From assembly GCF_000425425.1 (NCBI RefSeq), contig NZ_KE384375.1, forward strand, positions 1-46,403: a stretch of 46,403 nt of DNA. Reading direction: 5' to 3'. Both the position numbers and the translations under genes were made by a program. Under the pieces are notes generated by a model, which saw only the letters and a list, made by a program, of their open reading frames with translations, had not been told where the DNA came from and made no database searches. Source of the stretch: Flavobacterium daejeonense DSM 17708 (GTDB lineage: Bacteria > Bacteroidota > Bacteroidia > Flavobacteriales > Flavobacteriaceae). This document shows positions 16,752-24,719 of this stretch, one piece after another. How positions within the stretch are numbered: the stretch's first letter is position 1; each line of letters begins with the position of its first letter.

Positions 16752-17859
16752 AATGATTTTTTTTTTTTCGTCTCCACCAAATTAAAAAACCTGTAATTGG
16801 TGCACTAGCTGCAAAAAGGCATACTAAAAAAGCAATAATCTTGGTAGGCAACCCATAGATACTTCCTGTATGTATGGGGTAAATAATTCGTCTTAATTTG
16901 TCTCCTTTTGTAAAGGATTCATAAGGTTTTGTTTGAATTATTTTAGCCGTATATCTATCAAAATAGGCAATACCGGATTGATTAGGGATTACTTTTTCTA
17001 TATTTTCTTTGGTGACTAAAATGCTATTAACCGTTTCGTTTGGCATTCTTATTTGAACGTTACCTTGATACGAATAGATTTTATTTGTTTGATCCATAAT
17101 GCTTTGATAGAAAAATGTTTTTTGAGACAGTAATTCTGTTTTAGGAGGATTAGCTACTTTAATGGATGGTTTTTTGGCAATGCCATCCGTTAGATAATAA
17201 AGACTGTTTTCAAACCATTTAAAAGACCAAGTGAGTCCTGTAAGCGCAATGATTAATAAAAATAGAAAACTGTAAAAACCAAGAACAGAATGGATGTCCC
17301 AATTAACTCTTTTAAAAGAAGCATCCCATTTAATTGTCAGTCGTTGTTTTAAGTTTTTGAGTTTTTTTGGCCACCATAAAAACAGGCCACTCAATAGTAT
17401 GATAATGAAAATTAAGCACGAACAACCGGTAATTAATTTCCCTGTTTTTCCTAGTAAAAGACTTCGATGCAATTTATTGGTAATCGAAAAAAAATGTTTT
17501 TTTTGTTCAATACTACTGATGATTTTTCCCGTATAGGGATTTATAGCAAAAAAGAGTATGTTTCCATTGGTGTTTTTACCCATTATAAGAACCGTTCGTT
17601 TCGGATCGTTAAAGGTGTAAATACGGATGATACTGTCTGTCGCGTATTCTTTTTTTAATGTTTTTACAGCACAATCAATTGGTATTCTCGATTTTTCAAC
17701 GGTTTTAACTTTGTAAAATTCTGGGTGAATGAGTGTGTTGATTTCTTCTTCGAAAACTAAAATACTTCCTGTAAGAGCTACAATAAATACAACAAGCCCG
17801 GACGAAAGTCCGAGCCATAAATGTATTTTTCCAATGCTTTTCTTGATTTGTTTATTCAT
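16750..17859 (-). CDS. PepSY-associated transmembrane protein (iron-uptake type)
   Basis: A 369-residue inner-membrane protein of the PepSY_TM family. Four hydrophobic helices are visible (about 15-35, 140-163, 190-212 and 335-360), with a periplasmic domain between the first two containing the PepSY-like stretch EEEINTLIHPEFYKV and conserved histidines on the helices (KIHLWLGLSSG, KLHRSLLLG, DIHSVLGFYS, PIHTGSIYG). Such proteins are often encoded with siderophore receptors and are thought to help reduce or release iron. It starts 49 nt after the stop of the TonB receptor gene on the same strand, so the two form an operon. Confidence 0.88.
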   Translation of the reverse strand: MNKQIKKSIGKIHLWLGLSSGLVVFIVALTGSILVFEEEINTLIHPEFYKVKTVEKSRIPIDCAVKTLKKEYATDSIIRIYTFNDPKRTVLIMGKNTNGNILFFAINPYTGKIISSIEQKKHFFSITNKLHRSLLLGKTGKLITGCSCLIFIIILLSGLFLWWPKKLKNLKQRLTIKWDASFKRVNWDIHSVLGFYSFLFLLIIALTGLTWSFKWFENSLYYLTDGIAKKPSIKVANPPKTELLSQKTFFYQSIMDQTNKIYSYQGNVQIRMPNETVNSILVTKENIEKVIPNQSGIAYFDRYTAKIIQTKPYESFTKGDKLRRIIYPIHTGSIYGLPTKIIAFLVCLFAASAPITGFLIWWRRKKKNH

Positions 17860-17908
17860 ACAAATTTTGTTGAATAATTATTTTTTTGGGATTGCAAATA
17901 AAAGCGAT

Positions 17909-20353
17909 TTAAAAAGAATAACCTAAGGTTAGCAGCCAGTTTTTAGGTGCTCCTGGGAATAAACGAATATAATCGTAACCACCTACCCAATAGGTTTTAT
18001 TAGCTATATTATTGGCATTCAACTGGATTTTGAATTTATTAATAGTGTAATACAAAGCAGCATTCATTATGGTATAACCAGGAATCGTTTGAGTAGCACT
18101 AATACTCAGGTTACGTCTGGTAACAAAATTAGAACCAAAAGCCAATCCAAAATCTTTCAAAGCTCCTTCAGTAAAATTATATCTTGTCCAAATATTTCCC
18201 TGGTGTTTAGGTGTGTTTGGTTTTTGTCGGCCTATTTCACTAGCTACCGGACTATCGGTAATACTGGCTTCATTGAAAGAGTAGGCTGCCGAAATACTCC
18301 ATTGATTGGTAATTCGACCATTAAGATCAATTTCAATTCCTTTGGATTCCTGTTCACCAATAGCTCTCATTAAATCAACATTACTGGAATCATTGGCACT
18401 ATATAGACTATTTTTTTCTTTGATTTTATAAAAAGCTATGGTCACATATAAATTTTCGTTAAACCAAGATGATTTTCCGCCAAATTCAATCATATTACTT
18501 TCCAATGGATCAAAAGGTCCTCCGGCATTAGGGTTAGAAAGTACAGAAGCCGTTTGAGGGTTATATCCTTTTACATAAGTACTGTATAGATTAACATTTG
18601 GTGTCAAAGTATAGGTAAGTCCTAAACGTGGTAAAAATGAATGTTGTTTTACTTTGTTTTCGTTGTCTTTGGTATAATTTTCCCTATCAATATATTCGTC
18701 ATAACGCACTCCAAGTAGTGCTTTCAATGGACCTAGTTTTATTTGATCCTGCAAATAGATTCCATAGGTAGAATAAAACGTTGGGTCAAAGGCTCTGTTA
18801 GTATAAAAATATTTACTCATGTCTTTTAGTTGCTGAGAACTGTAAGGATTTGATAAATCAAAATGTGCTACATTGGGAACAGGATTTCCATTTGAATCTA
18901 ATAAATAAGCACTTTTATTATTAGGATTATAGGTGTTGATGACACCGGTATTGGCTGCATTTCTATATCCTTTAGCTTCTAATTGAGAACCTCCTGCAGG
19001 AAGTTTTTCCTGAGCATAGTCATATCCAAAAACTAAGTTATGATCAAGTATTCCGGTTTTAGTTTTATAAACAAAAAAGTTAGAAATATTATCGATATAT
19101 CTTTTGCGTTTTCTCATAAAAACCTGCATTTCAATAGCAGTTGGGATAGAAACTCCGTCGCCGTTAACAGCATATTTATTGGCTCCTCGGTGTTCCAGTA
19201 AATCTTCATTGTATCCTGTTCTTATATAGGAAGCAGAAAAGGAAAGTTTGTCACTAAATTGATGGTTTAATGAAGTGGTAAGAATATAGGTCTCTTCATT
19301 AAGGTAATCGTTTGAAGCGTTTAGAGATTGTCTAATATTGGTAGAGTACAAATCATTTTCATAGGTTGATTGTCCTCTGTCCAGAATGCTTTTGGAACTA
19401 TTGTAAATTAAATCAAAGTTCACACGCGTTTTGTCATTAGGCAAGAATGAAAAAGAAGGCGCAATAACGATGTTTTTGTCAAATTGTAAATCACGAAACG
19501 AATTGGCATTTTCATATCCAATATTCAAACGGTATAAAAGTGTTTTGTCTTCATTAAGAGGTCCCGTAAAATCTCCTAAAGCTCTTAGTGTGTTAAAACT
19601 TCCTGTAGAAAAACTAATACTATTAGCGGCTTGTTCCAAAGGTTTTTTGGTAACTCTGTTCACCACACCACCCGGAGAAGCGTTTCCGAAAAGGGCAGAA
19701 GAAGGTCCTTTCAAAACCTCTACTCGCTCTAAGTAATTTGTTAAGGGTTGTTTCCAGAAACCGGTAGAAGTACGTAATCCGTTTAATAATTGGGTATTGC
19801 TTTGACCGTTAATTCTGAATCCTCTGATGGAAATATCGTCGTAAAAGGTGAATTGTGTTACACCACTAAAATTTTTGACCAATTCTCCCACACGCATCGT
19901 TCCCTGGTCGGCAATTAATTCTTTTGTAGCATAAGAAACCGATTGTGGAAGGTCTTTTAAGGCAATTTCAGTTTTTGCACCAATAAAAGATCGGGTATTT
20001 TTATATGATTTTTCTTTTCGTCCTATAATTTCCACCGTTTGTAAAGCATTTATATTTTCTTTTAAGACGATGTTGACTGTTAGATTTTCATTTTCTTTTA
20101 CAAAAACAGTTTTTATTTGATTGCTGTACCCAAGAGCTGAAAATACTAAAGTATAAGTTCCTGCTGCCAGATTGCGAATTTCATAATTCCCTTTTTTATC
20201 GGCATCTACTTGTTTGTTTTTTTCTTTTACGTACACATTAGCAAATAAATATTCGGTTAGATTTTCTGTGGTTATTCTTCCTTTGATTGAATTGTTTTGT
20301 GCTTTAACTAGCGTTGTAAGAGCTAACAATAGTAGAATATATGTTGTTTTCAT
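17909..20353 (-). CDS. TonB-dependent siderophore receptor
   Basis: An 814-residue outer-membrane receptor. After the signal peptide (MKTTYILLLLALTTLVKAQ) comes a carboxypeptidase-regulatory-like beta domain (about 22-100), then the plug domain (about 115-240: SFIGAKTEIALKDLPQSV, LVKNFSGVTQF, VLKGPSSALFGNASPGG) and a 22-stranded barrel ending in the aromatic terminus WLLTLGYSF. The plug layout is that of ferric-siderophore receptors (FecA/FhuA group, TIGR01783-like). The PepSY gene follows in the same operon. A perfect TTTG-N19-TAACTTTG promoter lies upstream. No Fur box could be recognised by eye, though iron control is expected. Confidence 0.94.
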   Translation of the reverse strand: MKTTYILLLLALTTLVKAQNNSIKGRITTENLTEYLFANVYVKEKNKQVDADKKGNYEIRNLAAGTYTLVFSALGYSNQIKTVFVKENENLTVNIVLKENINALQTVEIIGRKEKSYKNTRSFIGAKTEIALKDLPQSVSYATKELIADQGTMRVGELVKNFSGVTQFTFYDDISIRGFRINGQSNTQLLNGLRTSTGFWKQPLTNYLERVEVLKGPSSALFGNASPGGVVNRVTKKPLEQAANSISFSTGSFNTLRALGDFTGPLNEDKTLLYRLNIGYENANSFRDLQFDKNIVIAPSFSFLPNDKTRVNFDLIYNSSKSILDRGQSTYENDLYSTNIRQSLNASNDYLNEETYILTTSLNHQFSDKLSFSASYIRTGYNEDLLEHRGANKYAVNGDGVSIPTAIEMQVFMRKRKRYIDNISNFFVYKTKTGILDHNLVFGYDYAQEKLPAGGSQLEAKGYRNAANTGVINTYNPNNKSAYLLDSNGNPVPNVAHFDLSNPYSSQQLKDMSKYFYTNRAFDPTFYSTYGIYLQDQIKLGPLKALLGVRYDEYIDRENYTKDNENKVKQHSFLPRLGLTYTLTPNVNLYSTYVKGYNPQTASVLSNPNAGGPFDPLESNMIEFGGKSSWFNENLYVTIAFYKIKEKNSLYSANDSSNVDLMRAIGEQESKGIEIDLNGRITNQWSISAAYSFNEASITDSPVASEIGRQKPNTPKHQGNIWTRYNFTEGALKDFGLAFGSNFVTRRNLSISATQTIPGYTIMNAALYYTINKFKIQLNANNIANKTYWVGGYDYIRLFPGAPKNWLLTLGYSF

Positions 20354-20379
20354 GGTTAAAAATTATAAGTTTTGTGACA

Positions 20380-20410
20380 CAAAGTTATTTTTATTTAGAA
20401 TAAATACAAA
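20380..20410 (-). promoter_or_regulatory. Promoter of the TonB receptor / PepSY operon
   Basis: On the minus strand TTTG (20407-20410), a 19-nt spacer and TAACTTTG (20380-20387) match the Bacteroidota sigma consensus exactly. The -7 box ends 26 nt before the ATG. Confidence 0.85.
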
Positions 20411-20411
20411 T

Positions 20412-20450
20412 AAAAAACAGCTATAAAATTGATTTATTTTATAGCTGTTT
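20412..20450 (-). terminator. Strong hairpin with minus-strand T-run upstream of the receptor promoter
   Basis: AAACAGCTATAAAA pairs with TTTTATAGCTGTTT (15 bp counting one extra A-T pair) and is followed on the minus strand by a T-run that abuts the -33 box of the receptor promoter. It would insulate the receptor operon from transcription coming from the Hsp20 gene. Confidence 0.6.
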
Positions 20451-20530
20451 GATTGTTAGTAGTTTATTTGACTGAAAAAAAGTGAATAAAAGTTAGTTTG
20501 TATAAGGTTTCGTTAGCTTTGGGACGCTTG

Positions 20531-20571
20531 AAAACAAAAAAACTGCCCGAAAAGTAATTTTTGGACAGTTT
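20531..20571 (-). terminator. Terminator of the Hsp20 gene
   Basis: On the minus strand AAACTGTCC pairs with GGGCAGTTT (one mismatch), followed by seven T residues. It lies 25 nt after the Hsp20 stop. Confidence 0.75.
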
Positions 20572-20595
20572 CATTTTTTTGTTGTAGCCAACAGT

Positions 20596-21033
20596 TTATT
20601 TAATGCTGATAAGTTTTGGAGATTTTGGTTTTGCAGCTTCCTTTTTAGGGATATTGATAGCTAAAATTCCATTTTCATATTTAGCGGATATTTTTTCTTC
20701 ATCGATTAATTCCGGAAGTGTGAAGGAGCGACTAAAAGACTGGTAGCTGAATTCCTGTTTGGTAATTCGTTCACCGTCTTTAACTTCATTGTTTAGTTTT
20801 TTTTCAGAAGAAACGGTTAATAAATCATTATTCAGTTCAATTTTGAAATCTGATTTTTCAAATCCCGGAGCAGCTACTTCTACAAAAAAGAAGTCTTTAT
20901 TTTCTTTGATATTCAAAGAAGGCAAAGTTGTGTTGGTCATTGAAAAATTATTTCTATTCCAACCTTCAAAATCATTATTAAAAAATCTGTCAAATAAACC
21001 AGGCCATTGATTTTGATATCTAACAATTGTCAT
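20596..21033 (-). CDS. Small heat-shock protein, Hsp20/alpha-crystallin family
   Basis: A 145-residue ATP-independent chaperone that holds unfolding proteins. The alpha-crystallin domain spans about 40-135 with the strand SLNIKENKDFFFVEVAAPGF, and the C-terminal ENGILAINIPKKE contains the family's A...NGIL and the I.I anchor that drives oligomerisation. The gene is single, with its own terminator. Upstream (21034-21216) I see no TAnnTTTG box; an imperfect inverted repeat TGCCAG-N10-CTGACA near 21090-21112 might be an operator, but this is only suggestive. Confidence 0.93.
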   Translation of the reverse strand: MTIVRYQNQWPGLFDRFFNNDFEGWNRNNFSMTNTTLPSLNIKENKDFFFVEVAAPGFEKSDFKIELNNDLLTVSSEKKLNNEVKDGERITKQEFSYQSFSRSFTLPELIDEEKISAKYENGILAINIPKKEAAKPKSPKLISIK

Positions 21034-21216
21034 AATAATAAATTTTTAAGTTAAACAATCTTCGTTATTAGTTAACTTCAAATAAAATGCCAGCTGTAAT
21101 AAACTGACAATAAGTTAGTTGTTTCGTATTTTAATGTGTTTTGTTTCTGAAAATTTTAATAATTTTTAAGAAAGAAATGTCAATTTTTCAGTTTTGGGAT
21201 GGTTGTTTTTTTACCA

Positions 21217-21254
21217 CAAACTTGTCATCCTGACGAAGGAAGGATCTCATCAAG
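21217..21254 (+). repeat. Intergenic repeat, copy 1
   Basis: Starts CAAACTTGTCATCCTGA and continues to CTCATCAAG; 36 of 38 positions agree with the copy at 21591. The core ATCCT....AGGAT can fold. Elements with a GTCATCCTGA..GAAGGATCTC core are scattered between genes in many bacterial genomes. Two further small hairpins follow (CACAAAG/CTTTGTG at 21261-21282 and GCAGAAT/ATTCTGC at 21283-21299). This fills most of the gene-free stretch 21034-21348. Confidence 0.75.
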
Positions 21255-21340
21255 AAATGCCACAAAGTTGCTCTTCTTTGTGTGCAGAATGTAATTCTGC
21301 GATAACGTTTTGGTGTGTATCCGAGCAATCGGGTATAAAA

Positions 21341-21370
21341 AAAAAGAGTTAGTTTTCGCTAACTCTTTTT
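21341..21370. terminator. Bidirectional hairpin terminator overlapping the stop of the 64-aa gene
   Basis: AAAAAGAGTTAG and CTAACTCTTTTT form a perfect 12-bp stem with a 6-nt loop and T-runs on both strands. The stop codon of the minus-strand gene lies in the loop region. Confidence 0.75.
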
Positions 21371-21543
21371 TTGTTGTAACTTAAAATGTGTTTTCTTAAA
21401 AAGCCTCCGAAAGTTAGAAAAGAAATGCCAATTAAAAATTTGTATTTAGTTAAAGATAAATAGTCGTTAGTAAATGCTATTATTAAAAATATAAGATTAA
21501 CGAGAGTAATCATTGATAATAAAACTAAAATTGTCTTTTTCAT
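21349..21543 (-). CDS. Small two-helix membrane protein, 64 aa
   Basis: The product has two hydrophobic segments (about 5-25 and 36-48) joined by a short loop and a basic end (KKRVSEN). I do not recognise a family. It starts with ATG, has ordinary Flavobacterium codon use and ends inside a terminator hairpin, which supports a real gene. It is bracketed by two direct copies of an intergenic repeat (21217 and 21591). Confidence 0.5.
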   Translation of the reverse strand: MKKTILVLLSMITLVNLIFLIIAFTNDYLSLTKYKFLIGISFLTFGGFLRKHILSYNKKRVSEN

Positions 21544-21590
21544 ATTTTATTTTTTATAAAATTGGTGTTGCTAAGTTTTTTTTTTAATCG

Positions 21591-21628
21591 CAAACTTGTC
21601 ATCCTGAAGAAGGAAGGATCTCATTAAG
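21591..21628 (+). repeat. Intergenic repeat, copy 2
   Basis: Direct repeat of the element at 21217 with two mismatches (CTGAAG for CTGACG and CATTAAG for CATCAAG). Together the two copies bracket the small membrane protein gene. Confidence 0.75.
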
Positions 21629-21649
21629 TTTTAATAATTATGTTTAATT

Positions 21650-21673
21650 GCCACACGAAAGGATTCGTGCGGC
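21650..21673. other. Hairpin next to repeat copy 2
   Basis: GCC-CACGAA and TTCGTG-GGC form a 9-bp stem around one mismatch with an AGGA loop. It lies 28 nt before the stop-codon end of the methyltransferase gene, so on the minus strand it could serve as that gene's terminator, although no T-run follows. Confidence 0.45.
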
Positions 21674-21700
21674 AGCGTGGGATTATAGCTTTTGTTATAC

Positions 21701-22282
21701 TTAGTACTTTTTTGTTGCTATTATAATTCCAGTTGACCAATTCATTTTAGTCAGATTGAAATCTTTTCGGTTTTCTAAATATTCTATTAGTTTATCAACA
21801 TTTTCTTGATGTCCTTCAGGCCAATTAGGTTGAGCCAACATATCATCAATAATGTATAGGCCACCAATTTTTATTAAATCAAGAATTTCATCAACTTCAC
21901 TATATTTTCCTGGCCAGGCATCTGCAAAAACTAAATCAAATTTTTCTCCTTTATAACTTTTAATCCATTCTGTTCCGTCCGCATATATTATTTTCACTCT
22001 TTTATCTTTCCCAAAATAATTTTCAACTATCTCAATCAGTTTCGGGTTATTGTCGATACTAATTAATTTGGATTCAGAATCCATTCCATCTATCATCCAG
22101 GATAGAGACAATCCAATGCCTGTTCCTAATTCCAGAATATTTGATTTTGGTTTAGATGTTGTCAATGTTTTTAATAAAGTTCCGATGTAAAGGTCAGAAG
22201 GCATTGTAAATCCAATTTCTTTAGATTTTTTTTCGATTTCTGAGTGAATCTTAGGCTTGTCTAGAATATTTAAATCGTTCAT
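21701..22282 (-). CDS. SAM-dependent O-methyltransferase-like protein
   Basis: A 193-residue class I methyltransferase resembling the caffeoyl-CoA/catechol O-methyltransferase group. Motif I ILELGTGIGLSLSWM (about 51-65), the acidic residue in LISIDNNPK, FDLVFADAWPGKY and GGLYIIDDML follow the expected order of SAM- and metal-binding segments. Substrate unknown. It stands alone between the repeat region and the RNA-like element at 22463. Confidence 0.85.
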   Translation of the reverse strand: MNDLNILDKPKIHSEIEKKSKEIGFTMPSDLYIGTLLKTLTTSKPKSNILELGTGIGLSLSWMIDGMDSESKLISIDNNPKLIEIVENYFGKDKRVKIIYADGTEWIKSYKGEKFDLVFADAWPGKYSEVDEILDLIKIGGLYIIDDMLAQPNWPEGHQENVDKLIEYLENRKDFNLTKMNWSTGIIIATKKY

Positions 22283-22462
22283 ATTTATGTTTTTAAAGTT
22301 GTTGTAGGATGTTTTTGTGAATTAAGTACAACTAACGTGTATGTATGATAAAATCATATAAAGCCGCCTGAAAAAGGTAGATATGTGTGACCGGTTGTTT
22401 TATTTCTTTTCAAATATATCAAAATATTTTTACAAAATATCTTCTGAAAGCAAAACGTCCTA

Positions 22463-22545
22463 AATAGCCCTGATGGAAGTGGCATCCTCTTGTCTCGTCT
22501 TTTGAAACGAGACAAGAGATAGAACGGACAGCAGGAGGGAAGTAG
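22463..22545 (+). ncRNA. Structured intergenic element, possible Flavo-1-type RNA
   Basis: A conserved-looking core, AGCCCTGATGGAAGTGGCAT (22466-22485), leads into a perfect 12-bp hairpin (22487-22498 with 22507-22518, 8-nt loop). A 3' side reading ATAGAACGGACAGCAGGA follows. I know this arrangement (5' AGCCC..GATGGAAG.GGCATCC, variable hairpin, 3' GATA.A.CGGACAGCAGGA) as a recurring intergenic element of flavobacterial genomes. It may correspond to the Flavo-1 candidate RNA, but I cannot confirm that name. Either strand could be transcribed. It sits in the 505-nt gap 22283-22787; the part 22283-22460 shows nothing else. Confidence 0.55.
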
Positions 22546-22638
22546 TTTTGAAAATCAATACTTTCTGCTCCAAAAACCAATAAAAATCATGGTTTAGGTT
22601 ATTATTTGGTTTAGCTAGTGATTATCAGTGTGATTTGT

Positions 22639-22669
22639 TTTGTGGTTACAAATAAATGTTGTAATTTTG
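22639..22669 (+). promoter_or_regulatory. Promoter of rpsA
   Basis: TTTG (22639-22642), a 19-nt spacer and TAATTTTG (22662-22669) match the Bacteroidota consensus exactly. The start site should be near 22675, giving a leader of about 110 nt that opens with a small CACC-TTTT-GGTG hairpin. Confidence 0.88.
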
Positions 22670-22743
22670 CGCACCTTTTGGTGAATAAGAGTTTCCTTTA
22701 GGTGTCAACTATTTATATAAACACTTCTGTAGTTTTCTATCAC

Positions 22744-22782
22744 ATGAAGAAGCTCAAGCGAACACAGAATACAAATTTTTAA
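22744..22782 (+). promoter_or_regulatory. Possible 12-codon leader ORF in the rpsA 5' UTR
   Basis: ATG 22744 opens a short frame encoding MKKLKRTQNTNF with its TAA at 22780-22782, five nucleotides before the rpsA ATG. It may be chance, or it may couple translation to rpsA. Confidence 0.25.
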
Positions 22783-22787
22783 TCAGC

Positions 22788-24563
22788 ATGTCTGAACAAA
22801 TTAAATCACAAGAAGAGTTTTTAGCAAATTTTAACTGGCACAATTTCGAAGAAGGTATTGATGCAGTTGATGAGAAAAACTTACAAGAATTCGAAGAATT
22901 AGTATCTAAAACTTTCATTTCTACTGATCAGGAAGAAGTAGTAGAAGGAGTTGTTGTAAGAATTACTGATAGAGACGTAATCGTTGATATCAATGCTAAA
23001 TCTGAAGGTGTTATCTCTTTAAACGAATTTCGTTACAACCCTAACTTAAAAGTTGGAGATAAAGTAGAAGTATTAATCGACATCCGTGAGGATAAAACAG
23101 GTCAATTAGTATTGTCTCACAGAAAAGCACGTACAATCAAATCATGGGATAGAGTTATCGCTGCTAATGAAACTGGAGAAATCGTTAATGGTTTCGTTAA
23201 ATGCAGAACTAAAGGTGGTATGATCGTAGACGTATTCGGAATCGAAGCGTTCTTGCCAGGATCTCAAATTGATGTTAAACCAATTAGAGATTACGATGTT
23301 TACGTAAACAAAACTATGGAATTCAAAGTGGTAAAAATCAACCACGAATTCAAAAACGTTGTAGTATCTCACAAAGCGCTTATCGAAGCTGATATTGAAG
23401 TACAGAAAAAAGAAATCATCGGTCAATTACAAAAAGGACAAGTATTAGAAGGTGTTGTTAAAAACATTACTTCTTACGGTGTGTTTATTGACTTAGGAGG
23501 TGTTGACGGATTAATCCACATCACTGACTTATCTTGGTCAAGAATCAACCACCCATCTGAAGTTCTTGAATTAGATCAAAAATTAAACGTTGTAATTCTT
23601 GATTTCGATGATGAGAAAACAAGAATTCAATTAGGATTGAAACAATTAAACGCTCACCCATGGGATGCATTAGATGCTAACTTAACTGTAGGTGATAAAG
23701 TAAAAGGTAAAGTAGTTGTAATCGCTGATTACGGTGCATTTATCGAAGTTGCTGAAGGTGTTGAAGGTTTAATCCACGTTTCTGAAATGTCATGGTCTAC
23801 TCACTTACGTTCTGCTCAGGATTTCGTAAAAGTAGGTGATGAAGTTGAAGCAGTTATTTTAACTCTTGACAGAGACGATCGTAAAATGTCTTTAGGTATC
23901 AAACAATTAACTCAGGATCCTTGGACTGATATCACTTCTAAATACCCGGTAGGTTCTAAACACACAGGTATCGTTAGAAACTTTACAAACTTTGGAATTT
24001 TCGTAGAATTAGAAGAAGGAATCGACGGATTAATCTATATCTCTGATTTATCTTGGACTAAGAAAATCAAACACCCATCTGAATTCGTAAACGTAGGTGA
24101 GAAATTAGATGTTATTGTATTAGAATTAGATGTTGAAGGACGTAAATTATCTTTAGGTCACAAACAAACTACTGCTAATCCTTGGGATAAATATGAAGAA
24201 GCTTTCGCTGTGGGAACTATCCACAACGGTGAAATTTCTGAAATCGTTGACAAAGGAGCTACTGTAGAATTTGGTGAAGATATCGTTGCTTTCATTCCTA
24301 CTCGTCACTTAGAAAAAGAAGACGGAAAGAAATTGAAAAAAGGTGAATCTGCTGATTTCAAAGTAATTGAATTCAACAAAGAATTCAAAAGAGTAGTTGC
24401 TTCTCACACTGCTATCTTCCGTGAAGAAGAAGAGAAAAACGTGAAAGCTGCTTCTGAAAACACTGCTGCTGCTTCTACTAATGCACCTGCTGCAACTTTA
24501 GGAGATAACAATGATGTGTTAGCTGCTTTGAAAGCTAAAATGGAAAAATCTGAGAAAAAATAA
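22788..24563 (+). CDS. rpsA: 30S ribosomal protein S1
   Basis: A 591-residue RNA-binding ribosomal protein that captures mRNA. Six S1 (OB-fold) repeats are visible in order; the most regular are those containing GVFIDLGGVDGLIHITDLSW, GAFIEVAEGVEGLIHVSEMS and GIFVELEEGIDGLIYISDLS, each ending with a LGLKQL-, LGIKQL- or LGHKQT-type segment. The tail (about 545-591) is Ala/Lys-rich and probably disordered. Codon use is strikingly biased compared with neighbours (many TTC, AAC, GGT and CGT codons), as expected for a highly expressed gene. In Bacteroidota S1 works with ribosomes that use little Shine-Dalgarno pairing. Confidence 0.97.
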   Translation: MSEQIKSQEEFLANFNWHNFEEGIDAVDEKNLQEFEELVSKTFISTDQEEVVEGVVVRITDRDVIVDINAKSEGVISLNEFRYNPNLKVGDKVEVLIDIREDKTGQLVLSHRKARTIKSWDRVIAANETGEIVNGFVKCRTKGGMIVDVFGIEAFLPGSQIDVKPIRDYDVYVNKTMEFKVVKINHEFKNVVVSHKALIEADIEVQKKEIIGQLQKGQVLEGVVKNITSYGVFIDLGGVDGLIHITDLSWSRINHPSEVLELDQKLNVVILDFDDEKTRIQLGLKQLNAHPWDALDANLTVGDKVKGKVVVIADYGAFIEVAEGVEGLIHVSEMSWSTHLRSAQDFVKVGDEVEAVILTLDRDDRKMSLGIKQLTQDPWTDITSKYPVGSKHTGIVRNFTNFGIFVELEEGIDGLIYISDLSWTKKIKHPSEFVNVGEKLDVIVLELDVEGRKLSLGHKQTTANPWDKYEEAFAVGTIHNGEISEIVDKGATVEFGEDIVAFIPTRHLEKEDGKKLKKGESADFKVIEFNKEFKRVVASHTAIFREEEEKNVKAASENTAAASTNAPAATLGDNNDVLAALKAKMEKSEKK

Positions 24564-24584
24564 TTCTCTGTTTTTATAATTTTG

Positions 24585-24614
24585 AAAGCCCCGCAAATTG
24601 CGGGGCTTTTTTTT
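24585..24614 (+). terminator. Terminator of rpsA
   Basis: AAAGCCCCGCAA and TTGCGGGGCTTT are perfectly complementary with a minimal loop, followed by eight T residues. It begins 21 nt after the stop. Confidence 0.92.
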
Positions 24615-24719
24615 ATGGTGTTTGTATGATGTATTTTGTCGATTTTTTTTGATATTCTTGATACTTTATTTCTTACATTAGCAATAAATTAGCTGAAGTG
24701 TCATCAAAAAAATCCAAGT

